The notes: generated by a model from the letters alone, not told the origin. A stretch of DNA of 64,000 nt from Symbiodinium microadriaticum (GCA_001939145.1 LSRX01000840.1:106817-170816); one strand, 5' to 3'. Counted from the first letter of the stretch, positions 1 through 10,350 are shown. Translations and numbers: made by a program.

Positions 1-190
1 GGGGGGGGGGCTTCTTCCGGTCTACTTGTAGCATGGTACCCTTACAGTAATTCTTAAACGGGCCCTTGAAAGGAACCCTCACAGAAATCCTCAAGAAGCT
101 TGCGCTCAACCTTAAGGAAAAAACCCTAAACCCTTGGCGATGCGATTTGGGGTTTTGTGGGGCCGCTGTGAGGTTTTGAGCCTGGGCCCA
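1..190. other. Left edge, no gene seen
   Basis: The window opens with a run of ten G. This is followed by purine-rich sequence with degenerate AGGAACCCT-like words and one AAACCCTAAACCC fragment near 118. No exon is supported here. Confidence 0.5.
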
Positions 191-192
191 AA

Positions 193-277
193 AGCCCCAA
201 AGCGCTGGAGGAGGACCAGTTCCACAACCTCACCAAGTGGCGAAAGCACTTCGAGGCCTCGCTGCGCTCGTCCTTTC
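193..277 (+). CDS. Exon-like fragment, unknown protein
   Basis: The plus frame reads through a protein-like stretch beginning ALEEDQFHNLTKWRKHFEA and ending near SLRSSFRG. It has a balanced charge pattern typical of a helical segment. A possible acceptor AG lies near 200, and the frame closes at a TGA soon after the block, so only one exon is visible. The minus strand is also open here (112-444) but reads as Lys/Pro/Glu low complexity, so I prefer the plus frame. No family recognised. It may be an orphan exon of a gene lying to the left. Confidence 0.3.
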
Positions 278-885
278 GGGGGTTCCTTTGAGGCTTTCTT
301 TAAGGGCTCCTTGAGGGGTTCCTTTGGCGCGTAGAAGTCTTCGGGGCCACCTTCAGGCCCTGCCGCCTTCGAACTTAAAGGCGCCTCCTCCAAAGCTTGG
401 CTGTCGAATTCCGCGCTCAACTCCCGGTCGAGGAGAGAGATCAATTGCGGTCGATTCGGGCTTACATCTGGGTGTCGAGGCTTTGCGGATCGGGTTGTTT
501 GGGTGCGGGTGCTGCGCTGCTACACCCGAAGCCGTGAGGACTCTCTGCCAATACAGGATTAAACCCAGCGCAGGGGCTTTTGTCGAGAAACCCAAAAGCC
601 GCAAACCCAAAATACCACAAACCCCTTACAGGAAAACTCCCCAGCACCCCCCCCCCCTTCCGTCCCCTCAACAGTCTGGGACCCCATTAGCATAGCACCT
701 TGTGGAAACACACAGCTTCTTTGCACTGAGGCGCTCCCATCGGGAAAGCGGGAACTAGAGGCGCGGGGTTGCATGCTTTAGCTTCGGGCCCCTTGTGTTT
801 TGACTCGTGACCGGTGCCGGTGCTGACTCGCAATCGTGAGGCCCCGAATCATTCCACTGCCCAACATGAGAACCCTGTGCTCAAC
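278..885. other. Intergenic or intronic stretch
   Basis: GC-rich, non-repetitive sequence with short C and A runs. Several short overlapping frames exist on both strands but none is clearly protein-like. It could be intron between the plus-strand exon-like pieces at 193-277 and 950-1151. Confidence 0.35.
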
Positions 886-900
886 CCAACTTGGCTCAAG
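886..900 (+). promoter_or_regulatory. Possible relict spliced-leader 3' end
   Basis: CCAACTTGGCTCAAG matches the last 15 bases of the dinoflagellate spliced leader, CCATTTTGGCTCAAG, at 13 of 15 positions. It ends in AG 49 bases before the ATG of the plastid-presequence exon. Relict leaders of this kind are known from dinoflagellate genes that passed through an mRNA intermediate. The upstream part of the leader is not recognisable, so chance is possible. Confidence 0.35.
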
Positions 901-949
901 CCTTTGCGAGTCTGCGTTGCCCCTCTGGCCCAGCCTAGCGCTCCAGACG

Positions 950-1151
950 ATGCCGCGTGCGAGCCGCCCTCTCGTTTGCCTGTCCCTTGTGGCGGCAGGG
1001 TACATGGCCACCCAGCTCGCAGCCTTCGTGGCTGCGCCGGCTGCACCGAAAGCTCCTCGCACGCAGCTCCAGGCACGGGGAGGCGGCGAGTACGATGTCA
1101 GCGATGCGGACATTGAGAGCTTCTACCAGTCCCTGCTGACCGGCAGTGGAG
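950..1151 (+). CDS. First exon of a plastid-targeted protein (presequence)
   Basis: From ATG 950 the frame encodes a basic N-terminus (MPRASR), then a hydrophobic segment of about 20 residues (PLVCLSLVAAGYMATQLAA). FVAAPAAP and a basic, acid-free stretch (KAPRTQLQARG) come next, and then the mature-like EYDVSDADIESFYQSLL. A signal peptide followed by F and a basic Ala/Pro-rich region is the classic bipartite plastid leader of peridinin dinoflagellates. A GT donor sits at 1152 (GTGAACAG). The next exon was not found: the sequence to the right is the antisense of the methyltransferase gene. The mature protein is not identified. This orphan exon sits tail to tail with the truncated methyltransferase, about 18 bp away. 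Confidence 0.55.
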
Positions 1152-1168
1152 GTGAACAGAGTCGCTGC

Positions 1169-2230
1169 ATTGTACTGTGGGACGTTTTCGACCACGAGGA
1201 CATCATACCCTGGACTGACGACCTTGGCGAACTGCTTGTGCGTCTTCCACAGCACGTCTTTCGTCCCCAGCTGTTTTCCCATTCTGGAATGTGCTTGGCA
1301 AGGCGGTCCTGCCGGAACATAATAGAGCAGAAGCATCAGCATGGAACCTTTTCAGATGGTGATGCTAACCCATGTGACACGGGGCTGAGACTCCAGGTCC
1401 AAGCCTGCCACAGCGACCTTGATCTCATTGCTTCTGGGACCGCTGGATCCTGAAATGAGTCGCACAATGCACACAGGCACACAACCCGCACCACCAACAG
1501 TCGAACATTTACACACACATTGCAGCAGGCTGCGCTGCACTGGACACTGCTTGCCGTGGGTGGTGCAGTCAGAGGTGGCGGCCGTCGTGTCGAAGAGGAA
1601 TATGTCCGGGCAGCAGCAGTTGGCAAAGGTCTCCTTCAAGACTTGCTGGCACGACCGGTTCCACTCCACGGACCAGCCCATCTGCACACGACCACGACCG
1701 TCACCACCAAACCTCCGCTGCATCTCAGAGCAGAGGCTTTCCATGGCCTGACCGGGAAAGACAGTCATGACAGAATGCAAACCATCCATGGTATTAAATC
1801 ACGGCACACGTCTTGCTACGTGATCAGATCCCCACTGAGAATCAGACGGACTCCGGACAGCCGACCCCGGAGAAGAACGTGTCCACTCGCCATTGGACAC
1901 GTCGCCACCTGTCAAGGACGAGTGGCCTTGACAGCAAGGCCTCCGCCTTGCGAAGGAACTCCGAGGGCCACATCCATTGCTGGCGGAAGCACTTGTGGCC
2001 CAGCACGCTCTTCCTGGGCACCGTCGTCCTCGGCCAGAAACGGCACCTGAGCATCGACAATCAACGATTGACTTGACTGACTTGACTGACTGCAAGCTAC
2101 ACAGGACGCAATGGACGAGCTGCTTCGTCTCCTCGACCACGACCGCGACCCCGTTCATCACCTTCTTCTTCTTAGTCTGCTTGGCCACGACCGCGTTCAT
2201 CACCTTCTTTTTCTTCTTCTTGGACGACAT
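1169..2230 (-). CDS. C5-cytosine DNA methyltransferase, 3'-truncated
   Basis: Cytosine-5 DNA methyltransferase, which transfers a methyl group from S-adenosylmethionine to cytosine. Inferred exons are 2230-2103 (Lys-rich start MSSKKKKKKVMN, NLS-like), 2046-1848, 1747 to about 1535, 1449-1405 and 1308-1169. Visible motifs in order are: motif I FFSGVG; a SAM-site acidic motif GWSVEWN; CCCPDIFLFD; catalytic motif IV GPPCQAHSRMG with the Cys nucleophile; and motif VI VVENVPQY. Phases match across the junctions. The motif IV junction works with a GC-AG intron (1404-1309), restoring KVAVAG-PPCQ. Motifs VIII-X and the target-recognition region are absent: within 20 bp of the last exon the opposite strand becomes the plastid-presequence exon. 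The copy is therefore either broken or continued by exons I cannot see. Dinoflagellates have many such genes, some carried by retrotransposons; no retroelement is visible beside this one. Confidence 0.75.
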
Positions 2231-3033
2231 CTGCCCAGCTCCTGCGTCCCTGCAGGCTGGTCAACATCCGAAGCTTACTGGTACATTCCGGATACCAAAA
2301 TACACATGTCATGTCATTAAAAATTAACCACAACACAATGTTTCATCCGCGGCGCCTCATCACCCTGGAGAGCACCATGCACTCTGAGTCAAAGCTAACA
2401 CAGGTGATGCAGCTAGTGATGGGCTGCGAGCACTTGGCTGAGAACAGTGCTGCAAAGAAGAAACACTGTCTGTGACGTGTCCTGTTGGTATCCTGGGCTC
2501 TACATTGATGTCACCTCTGACACAGGTGATGCAGCTAGTGATGGGCTGCGAGCTCTTGGCCGAGAACAGTGCTGCAAAGAAGAAGCACTGTCTGTGACGT
2601 GTCCTGTTGGTATCCTTGGCTCTACATTGATGTCACCTATGCGGCATTGCACACTGGCGCACTGCAAATGACATTTCCATGCAGCTTGCCGGCAGCTCAG
2701 TCACTCTGACTGGCAGAATCGAGGCCGCTCATGGTAGCCTTCTTGACTATGATAATGCCCTTATGTCATGGTCCAATTCTGGAACTGTAGGCGCTAGCAG
2801 TTGCGATGAATGTTAAACGACCGCGACCTTAGCCCCGACTGCTGGCAGCCTCCGCCTGCACAGGGAGATGTGGCCAATGATCGAAAGGGCCGAAGAATCG
2901 AATATCGCGAGCTGCCTGGTACGGGTAACTGCAAGCTCGGACGTGCGCAGCACTGGTAGCAAAACGAGACCAAGAACAGATCTGGCCTCAACCCGTGCTG
3001 TACGTTGCCTGGCTGCCCCGCCTGGGATTAACA
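2231..3033. other. Intergenic region with tandem repeat
   Basis: Space between the methyltransferase start and the stop of the next minus-strand gene. It contains a two-copy 122 bp tandem repeat (listed separately) and one GACCGCGACC motif at about 2818. A minus frame around 2813-3000 ends LPAVGAKVAVV and might be a small exon, but nothing confirms it. Confidence 0.4.
2398..2641 (+). repeat. 122 bp tandem duplication
   Basis: Two adjacent copies (about 2398-2519 and 2520-2641), each starting ACAGGTGATGCAGCTAGTG and ending in a TTGATGTCACCT block. They differ at only a few positions. Nothing shows that they are coding. Confidence 0.85.
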
Positions 3034-4831
3034 TTAGGCATCGGTGACGCGCAGGCGCTTTGGCTCAGACTCGGAAACCTGGGATTCGACCTCGACCCTG
3101 TCAGTCTCGGAAACGTTGACGTCTTTCCCGACCATGTCCTCTTGATGCAAAGTCTCCGTGGTTTGACGAAGCTCCTCCCTCACCGAGGTCAATCTCGTCT
3201 CCAGGTCGATAATCTGATCACGAAGAAAAGCTGCTCTCATCCTCATGGAGTCCTTTGTGTTTTGCGCCATGACAGCCTTCATGGGTGTGTCCGTCGGGGT
3301 CAGAAGGGAGAGGGAGCACTTCAGAAAGGACTGATTCTTTTGATCCGTCTTGATCTCCGGGCCCACCCAGAAGTCCTGACATGAAAGTGTGTGTTACTCA
3401 CTGATTTTGGCAACACTCAAGCCTACCTAGAAGCAGGGCCAGCCATGATTCACAGAGGATTGAATTGAACACTCGGCCAAGTCGCACACAAAGGGCTCTA
3501 AGGGGCTCTGCCGCTGGTCAATGTACGAGAGACCGGCAAGGCTATTGACATGGATGGCCTTGACAGTATGGCCCAAGCACTGCGGCCCACTTGCCAGCCA
3601 GGCGAGCAAGCACAACTGCTTCAAGTTGGAGAAGTAAAGCTTGCTCTCGGCCGCAATATCTCGACAGCGACATCCTGCCAGCATGAAGCTGGTAACCTTG
3701 CTGCGACAGTCACCATCATCAATCACATAAAGGGTGAAGCGGTAGCTGCCACTGCCCCGGCTGTTCTCTGAAGCCGAGGACGGCTTCTCTGAGTCTGTCA
3801 CTTCTTGCGACGCGACCACGACCACTGCCTTAATTGCCCGGGTTTCGCTAGCCCAATAGCAGGCTGTCGGATTGCACGGATCCAGCAAGACCCGAGCAAG
3901 AAACTTGGAGGGGTCGTCGGGATCAACTTCCAGGCAGCCCTCCTCCGCCATCTTCATGGGGTTCGTGAAATTCATGAACATCAGGTGGTGCACATGGGAG
4001 ATGTCACACATGGGGATGCTCTTAGTCGGCTTCTTCTTCTGTGGCGTCCCATCGCCACCTCCGGTCGTGAAGCTGATGTTCAACCGACGTTTGCTCTCCT
4101 GCTTCACATTGTGCCAGATCGCCTCTGGGAGGAGGGGTCGTGTAGACCGTGCCGTTACACTTTCGGAACCAGAAACCGGCAGAAGCATACAGTAAGGCTA
4201 AGCATGGGGGCTTGCTGAAGTGTCTGTTTGACTAGCCTTTAAAGCTTATTAACTACCACGTGTCCTGCCTCCAAAGGGGAGGCAAAGAATGCGGCGGTCA
4301 CAGAGCTCGGAATCTCGGGTGTCATGGCCTGCCAGTTGACGACCGCGAAGCCGGACGTGTTCATTGTCATGGGAAGACCGGAGGATGGGGGCTTCCAGAA
4401 GCAAGAATGCTCAGGTGGGGCTGGGTGGCCTCTGCGAGCAAAAGTTTCTACAGAGAAGCCGTTGGTCGAGACGCAAGTCAACCCAAGCGAAAAAAGCTTC
4501 GCATGAACAAAGGCGGCATCAGCCAAGTCCCCGACCATAGCCACGATGTCACTCCAGCCTGGGCAGCCAAATGGCGGAGACGTGTTGTGAAGGAAAGCAG
4601 AATCGCACGAACAAAGGGCGGCATCAGTCAAGTCCCCGACCATAATTTAAGAATCATAGCGACGATGTCACGTCCAGCCTGGGCAGCCAAATCGCGGAGA
4701 CGTGTTGTAAAGGAAAGCACATTCGCACAAACAAAGGCGGCAGCAGCCAAGTCCCCCACCATAGCGACGATGTCACGTCCAGCCTGGGCAGCCAAACGGT
4801 TGAGACATGTTTTAAAGGAAAGCATGAACCG
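3034..4831 (-). CDS. Unknown protein with C-terminal coiled coil
   Basis: Unrecognised multi-exon gene. The best-supported exons are 4431-4257, 4197-3454 (744 nt) and 3375-3034. They join in phase with GT donors at 4256 and 3453 and AG acceptors. The large exon encodes a basic stretch (GTPQKKKPTKS), a His-rich HVHHLMFMNF motif, an acidic VDPDDPSKF motif and a Cys-containing MLAGCRCRDIA region. The last exon encodes a charged helix (FLRDQIIDLETRLTSVREEL), predicted coiled coil, and a basic tail EPKRLRVTDA before TAA at 3036-3034. The 5' part probably lies in three tandem exon-like copies at 4500-4831 that read GRDIVAMVGDLAxAAF. The start codon is not resolved. It is followed by the methyltransferase and preceded by the WW-like gene, both on the same strand. 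Confidence 0.6.
4500..4831 (-). repeat. Three tandem exon-like copies (about 101-119 bp each)
   Basis: Copies lie at about 4506-4611, 4612-4730 and 4731-4831. On the minus strand each has a CTGCCCAG acceptor-like site and then a short open frame reading GRDIVAMVGDLAxAAF. The middle copy carries a 13-14 bp insertion after the second TATG, and the copy nearest the 3' end lacks one base (GGAGTGAC against GGACGTGAC). This looks like tandem exon duplication with partial decay. Confidence 0.7.
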
Positions 4832-4898
4832 TGTAGTCGCTGCAGGCTGCACAAGTTATTTTTTTCCACCCTGCATCAGCCGAACAGCCGAAGATCCA

Positions 4899-6674
4899 TT
4901 AGGCCTTCTTCTTCTTCTTCTCCTTGCTCTTGGTGGCCTTGCTAGCCTTCTCGTCAGCGGCCTTCGCCTTCTGGTCAGCGGCCTTGGAGTGAGCTGCCTT
5001 CGCCTTGTCAGCGGCCTGGGAGTCAGCGGCCTTGGAGTCAGGTGCCTTCGCCTTGTCAGCGGCCTTGGAGTCAGGTGCCTTCGCCTTGTCAGTGGCCTTC
5101 GGGTCAGCTGCCTTCACCTTCTCAGCGGCCTTCGGGTCAGCAGCTCTCGCCTTGGCCTGGTCAGCGGCCTTGGAGTCAGCAGCCTCGGCGTTCACAGCGG
5201 CCTTGGCCTTGTCGTCAGCGGCCTTAGTGACCTTGGCGACCGCGAGAGGAGCGACCGCCGGAACATCTTTTCCGACCACGGGCGTGAAAGGCTGCGCAGG
5301 GCCCTTCGGCACAGGTGGCACAGGCTCCGTCGGCTGGGACTCCGAAAGTTTCCGGAGGTGCTTGGCCTCGACTCAAGATTCGGGCATGATCGCATAAGTA
5401 AAATCAAGTCAGTGTGAGCAAGAGCAGGAAGTAAGAAAGACAAGTCACCAGAGCAAGACCAATGGCCTCCACCGTCTCCTTGGACGGCACCCCACACCGC
5501 TTCCGCTTGCGACTCTCCTGAGAGGAGGGAAGGGTTCAGGGTTCAGATGATTATAGGTTAGGTAAGGAGGGTTTTATGCTTAGGGTTTTGGGTTGGCATG
5601 AAACAAAAATGCAACTTTTCATCCAGGAACCTCCGAAGACGAATCCGGTTTCTCCTCCTGGAAGACCTTTCGGCCAGACTCATGCACCCAGAAAATTTCA
5701 GGAGGCTTGTGCGGCGACACGTCCGTCCAGTCGGTCCACTTGGATGCCGGATGCCGACGACCGCGACCGCGAGGGCTCACCTTGGAGAGAGGAGATACCG
5801 GCCAGAGCGACAACTCACTGGACCCCGGGAGGACAGAACTCAGCATAACTTCAGAATGCAGCCCAGACACACTGACGAACGTGAGTGGCTTCACCATGGT
5901 GGTGATGCGACCACGTTCTTGAAACCAGAAGACCGTCCCCGTGCTCGAATCGACTTGTTTCCACCAGCCCTCCAGCGAGACGCCTGGTGAAAGGTCGTAG
6001 GAGCGATGGCTCTGCAACCTCGGCTCCGACGGCCACAGCACCTGAGCCGAGCGCGACAACGTTGAGGGTATGATATTGCTAGTACACTCCCCACTACTGC
6101 AGAAGGTACAATGCAGTCCAAGAGGCCTCCTTCCAAGGATTTGCCACCGGGGCTGAGGAGGAGGAAGCTGCCTCGCCAAAAGCTGTGGTCAAGTATTTAA
6201 AGGAGGCACGGCCAGGAGATATGCCACTGACTGTTCTGACAAGGGGCACTCGGCATCGGCGGAGCCTCGTTCGGCTCGTCGACCACGACCGCAGGGCCAC
6301 CCTTGGCCTTAGCTAAGTAGGACCGACCGCACGGAGATGAGAAGAAGCACCATGACCCGCAAAAGAACAAACCCAGGCTCGCCTTGTACCTCGGATTGTC
6401 CTGCGGGCCGTATTCTCCTTTGGCTCGACGAGCTTTCCTCTCCCTGCGGCAGGGGTCGACACAGTCAAGGACAGTTCAGGTCATAAACAAGAGGAAGACG
6501 CAGTCAGAACTCATCAATGCAGCTAAGTATCGCATCTGACTTCTTGCCACGCGGACCCCAGGCTTTTCGGGCCTTACTGTGCTCCTTCTTGTCATCCTGC
6601 CAGCCCTCCCAGTCCCAATCGTCCCAGTCGTCCCAGCGGCCGCGGCCGCGACCATCTCTGGAGGAACCAGCCAT
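4899..6674 (-). CDS. WW-like RG-rich protein with Lys/Ala repeat tail
   Basis: Six exons rebuilt in phase: 6674-6541, 6443-6241, 6182-6127, 6041-5631, 5517-5449 and 5366-4899. The N-terminus is RG- and W/D-rich (DGRGRGRWDDWDDWDWEGW). The third block holds a WW-domain-like segment (LEGWWKQVDSSTGTVFWF, then ERGRITTMVKP; the usual second Trp is Met). A weaker related one ends IFWVHESGRKVF. A basic ESRKRKR motif follows. The last exon encodes a long Ala/Lys/Asp repeat (AADPKA, KAPDSKAADKA) ending KEKKKKKA and TAA at 4901-4899, reminiscent of histone H1 tails. Exon 5 is exactly 23 codons between AG and GT. WW domains bind proline-rich partners and RG motifs bind RNA, so an RNA-processing or chromatin role is likely but unproven. 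The exon 3 donor may be GC. Confidence 0.65.
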
Positions 6675-7575
6675 GCCACGAGTTCAGACAAAGGCACTGC
6701 CTAGCATTTAATCGTGGCGGTTGCCTTCAGCCCACAACTGGATTGTAGTTTAAAGGCTCAGGGCCCTGAAATTATTCATGAGTCTAATTATAGGTACTAG
6801 TCTAAGTTTAGAGGAGCCAGAAGCCATAAGCGAAATTTGACCCAAGTGCCGCCTAGGCAATAAAGTTTGAAAGCAAGCGTAGGAAGCATCCGCTCCTGAT
6901 GATGAATTTAGACTGCAGGAATTGACCATTGACGACTGTCAACTGCAATGCTTTCATGCCTGGACCTGATACCAAATCATCTTAGAACCAAGAGAACTGC
7001 AGGACCGATTCATGCGCTCACAGGAAGCGTCTGTGACTGTGACTGGCAGAGCAGGCTGCGACTGCAAAAGAGTGAGCACGATCTCCGGGCTCCCGGCCGT
7101 GTGGTGCGACGGTGTCGCCGAACAGGATAGCGACCACGATAAGGAGGAAGAAGCGGGACCTGAAACGTGGCAAACTGAGAGCTGTCCAAAAGAAGCAAAA
7201 GCAGAGCTGCACTAGCACTGGCACGGCCTAAGTCGTCGATCCTGCCAGCGACCACGGGAAGGAAGAAGAAGTGGCACCTGCAACGTGGCATGGTCACAGC
7301 TGTCTCACATGAAGCAAAGGCAGCACCACACTAGCACTGGCACGGCCTCCTTTTTAATTGTGCACTGCAAGGCTCGGCAGCCAGTCCAAGTCTAGCTGCA
7401 AAAGAACTGCAGGCCGTGAGTCGATTCCGATTGACGGACAGCATAATGCGACTATTCCTTTGAAAAAACCAGTAGGCACATAATTTGGAAGTATATTTAT
7501 TATTGTATGGGCCACGACCACGAACCTGCTGCAGCGACTACCCTTGCATGAAGACTACAGCTCTACAGTCACAGT
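6675..7575. other. Intergenic region between minus-strand genes
   Basis: Sequence upstream of the WW-like gene and downstream of the RGG-box gene. It contains a two-copy repeat at 7129-7349 with GCGACCACG motifs, and another GGCCACGACCACGA at about 7510. No supported exon, though minus-strand splice-like CAG/GTTTCAG sites occur. Confidence 0.4.
7129..7349 (+). repeat. Diverged direct repeat, about 101 bp x 2
   Basis: Copies at about 7129-7229 and 7249-7349. Both begin GCGACCACG, share an ACCTG[A/C]AACGTGGCA core and end CACTAGCACTGGCACGGCCT. Offset is 120 bp. No gene function inferred. Confidence 0.75.
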
Positions 7576-9543
7576 CTAACGGCGACCGCGACCTCCATCG
7601 CCATCACGAGGACGACCACGACCGTCGCCGTCGCCACGGTAACCTGACAAGAAGAAGCTAGCAGGAAAGACGAGGACTGCCGCAGCAAGAGAAAATTAAA
7701 GTGCTGACAAGGCACCAGACGCACCAGACGATGAAGCTCCAGAGTCGCCATAGGGACGGCCATGGTATGGCATGCCAGAGTTGTCCGCAGCTTCCCGGAT
7801 GTAGGCCGACTTCAGGAGCTTGAAGCGCTCTTGGCAGTGAGCATGGACAGTGGCGCTCGGATTTCTCAATCCGTAGCCCTCGTTGGCCCCTTAGTGAGTG
7901 ACAGATATGGAATTGTCAAAAGCATGTCGGAAGACTAAACCCCTAAACCCTAAACCCTGAACCCTAAACCCCTAAACCCCTAAACCCTGAACCCTAAACC
8001 CCTAAATTGCAAGCGGGATGCGGCCGTTCATGGCGTAGGAGAAGAACTCCAAAGCCATGTTTTTGTTCGACTGGGCCAGAGCACTCATCACCTCAGCTGA
8101 GAACAAGCAGCCCTGATGCACACGACAGTGGCAGTGACAGAAGACCGCTCAGAGCCACTCCAGAAAAGCTATCAATGTCAAGGCACCCTCCAGGCTGCCT
8201 CATCGACGTCAAGCTCTGCGAGCAGACCAGCGACCTCGGGAGCGGCCTTGTAGAGGTTGTACTTCGCCTCGGATTTGGTAGGCAGGAAGTGGCATGTGAG
8301 CTGTTGAAAATTAAAGGTTTAGTTGTTTCTGCAAGTAGTAAAAGCCAAGTTTCCGTCTGAGTGGTCCACTCCTGCAACGTAGGAGGCTCTGCAGGTGGCC
8401 CTGGCACAGATGCAGCCGGCACGGAGTACGACCTCGACCCCGCCGACCACGACCCCGCGCCCGCCGCCGACCCAGCCGCCGACCACGACGGCAACCACGT
8501 CCCCATGCTCCAGCTCAATTGCTCCACGGCCTCCTCCTGTTTCGAGTTTTAGGGTATTTAGGGTCTAGGTTGTTTCGAGCTTTAGGGTTTCGGGTTTAGG
8601 CGGTTTCGGGTTTAGGGTTTAGGGTTGGTCCTTGATCTTCTGCAGCTGCTGCACGGCACCATCTGATAGCCAGTTGCCAATGCTATGCAGCGGGTGCGAG
8701 CGAAGGCCATAGTGCGAAGGAGCCCAGAGGGGAACCGAAAAAAGCCATGACAGCACTATCGCAGCGGTGACTGACCTGTGCCTCCCAGCCGAACCTCGGT
8801 GGCTGATAGAGAAAAACCTCCAAACTAACGAAACCCTATGCATTGCAGAGATCGTAAAAAAGCTAAGTTGATGGCTAAAGGCTTAACTTAGGCTATCCAC
8901 TAGAAGAACCACGAATACAGGGAAACAAAGGCCTAAACCCTAAGTCCCCCTCCGAAATTTTCTCAAATGTTTGACTGATGCAGAGCCAAGAAGCAGGTAA
9001 GGGAGAAACACAGGAACGCATCCTTCGGATGCCCAGCCACCGCCCCGAAGCCCATGCAGGCGACCGCGACCATGGCTGAGTGGCCCTGAACGAGGAGCTC
9101 CTGGAGAAAGTCCTCGTTCTCCAAGGGATTGTCAGCGCCACCACCTGATTCTGATAGACACGACTCTGTTCTAAGACAGAAGTATGTAGTAGTTGGAACT
9201 GAACCAAAATAACAAAAAGCTCTAAGCCACAGCACAGACACCGCGACCACGAGGCGACGGCGACCGCGACCTGTCGCCTTGCTGCTGGCCTTCCGCGGGG
9301 TCGTTCTGCCAGAGATATCGAACGTCATACGACAGGTAAGCCGTGTCTCTGCCGTAGTACCGCCGCAGGAGGGTAGGCATAACGTCCTTCCCACTCTTAC
9401 CTCAGTTGTCCATGGTCAGTCAAGACTCGGAACTGTGCTGAGCAAGCCATAACCGCCAATCCTGCAACCAAGCAGCCCTCGTACGACCTGTCGATCCCCC
9501 AGGCCACAACAACGCCCTTGAAATGCAGATCATCGAGATCCAT
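7576..9543 (-). CDS. Unknown protein with RS/RG segment and RGG-like C-terminus
   Basis: Minus-strand multi-exon gene. The likely start ATG at 9543 gives MDLDDLHFKGVVVAWGIDRS. Exon-like blocks follow at about 9385-9243 (YYGRDTAYLSYDVRYLW, then the RS/RG stretch DRSRSPSPRGRG), 9148-9012 (NPLENEDFLQELL), 8735-8633 (SIGNWLSDGAVQQLQKIKDQ), 8512-8358 (Ser/Ala/Gly-rich), 8300-8183 (KSEAKYNLYKAAPEVAGLL), 8103 to about 8025 (SALAQSNKNMALEFFSYAMN), 7889-7725 (AHCQERFKLLKSAYIREA) and 7643-7576. The last two join in phase across a GT-AG intron to give YRGDGDGRGRPRDGDGGRGR and TAG at 7578-7576. RS and RGG elements suggest an RNA-binding role (inference). Telomeric repeats lie inside two introns (about 8585-8632 and 7938-8005). 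The intron before 7889 fits best with a GC donor. Internal borders are uncertain, and it could be two genes. Confidence 0.5.
7938..8005 (+). repeat. Intronic telomeric (CCCTAAA) array
   Basis: About nine CCTAAAC-type units, several as eight-base CCCCTAAA. They lie between two exon-like blocks of the RGG-box gene, so they sit in a probable intron. Confidence 0.9.
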
Positions 9544-10350
9544 GGCTGACGGCGAGGCGAGGAAGAGCCTAGGCCTTAGGATAGCCTCTTAATCAAAATT
9601 TTCGGGCGACCACGAGCACCCAGCAATGCTGTGAGTCCGACCAAGCTATAGTGAATCCCAGAAAGTTGGAACATGGAGTTAGGATGATTAGTGCTGGGAT
9701 TCCCTACACTTTAGCCTGAAGGGCAATGACCAATGAGGATAACGATGTTCCAACTTTCTGGCTTCTACTGTAGTAGGGTCCAAGTGACCTTTTAATCATA
9801 AGTGAGGGGTCAACTGATTTTCTTGATCAGCAGTCAGACTGATGAAGGAGATCACACAGGCCTCAGGGGCAAGTGAGTACTGAGAGAGGGGCTTCAGCAC
9901 AAAAGATGGATTAAGATTTGGAGATGTTTGGGGATTAAGGTTTGGTCTGCTAGCTTTGCATGTCCATGCTTGTTCATGACGCATGCTGCCACTTGTGCCA
10001 TGCCCTCGTGGTCCTGATTGAGCCATAGTGCCAGAGAGGTAAGCTCGGATATCACACTCAACCCGACAAGCCAAGAACGTCTTCAGCGAAGGTGCAACGG
10101 ATGCAATGCAATGGCACCTCTTCCCACGCGCCCAGGCGATGTGAAGCCGATCGGGCCTCAGCGAAGGTTTGCTAACACAAAGCTTGGAAGCTTAGGGGTC
10201 GAGGTGGGCATGGTTCAGGTTAACCTGTGCAGAGGGGTTGTTTGGAGGCAAGCAGACAGCGACCGCGACCACCACCTGAGGCTCCGACTTCCTCAGTCAC
10301 AAAGATTTATTAAAATTGAAATCCGAAATCCTTACCAGTACCACCCCGGA
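9544..10350. other. Region upstream of the RGG-box gene
   Basis: Holds a palindromic element at 9648-9775. Two GACC motif sites lie at about 9606 and 10259. A minus frame around 10259 reads SEPQVVVAVAVCLPPNNP and may be an exon, but it has no support beyond the open frame. Confidence 0.35.
9648..9775 (+). mobile_element. MITE-like element with inverted ends
   Basis: The left end (CTATAGTGAATCCCAGAAAG) and right end are imperfect inverted repeats of about 40 bp. A perfect 17 bp core CCAGAAAGTTGGAACAT is repeated inverted at 9748-9764. No coding capacity. Only copy seen in this window. Confidence 0.6.

Noticed and set aside
4260..5417. 385-codon plus-strand open frame
   Set aside because: It runs antisense over two genes. 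Its Leu/Gly/Val repeats are the reverse reading of the Lys/Ala/Asp repeat tail, whose minus-strand exons join in phase.
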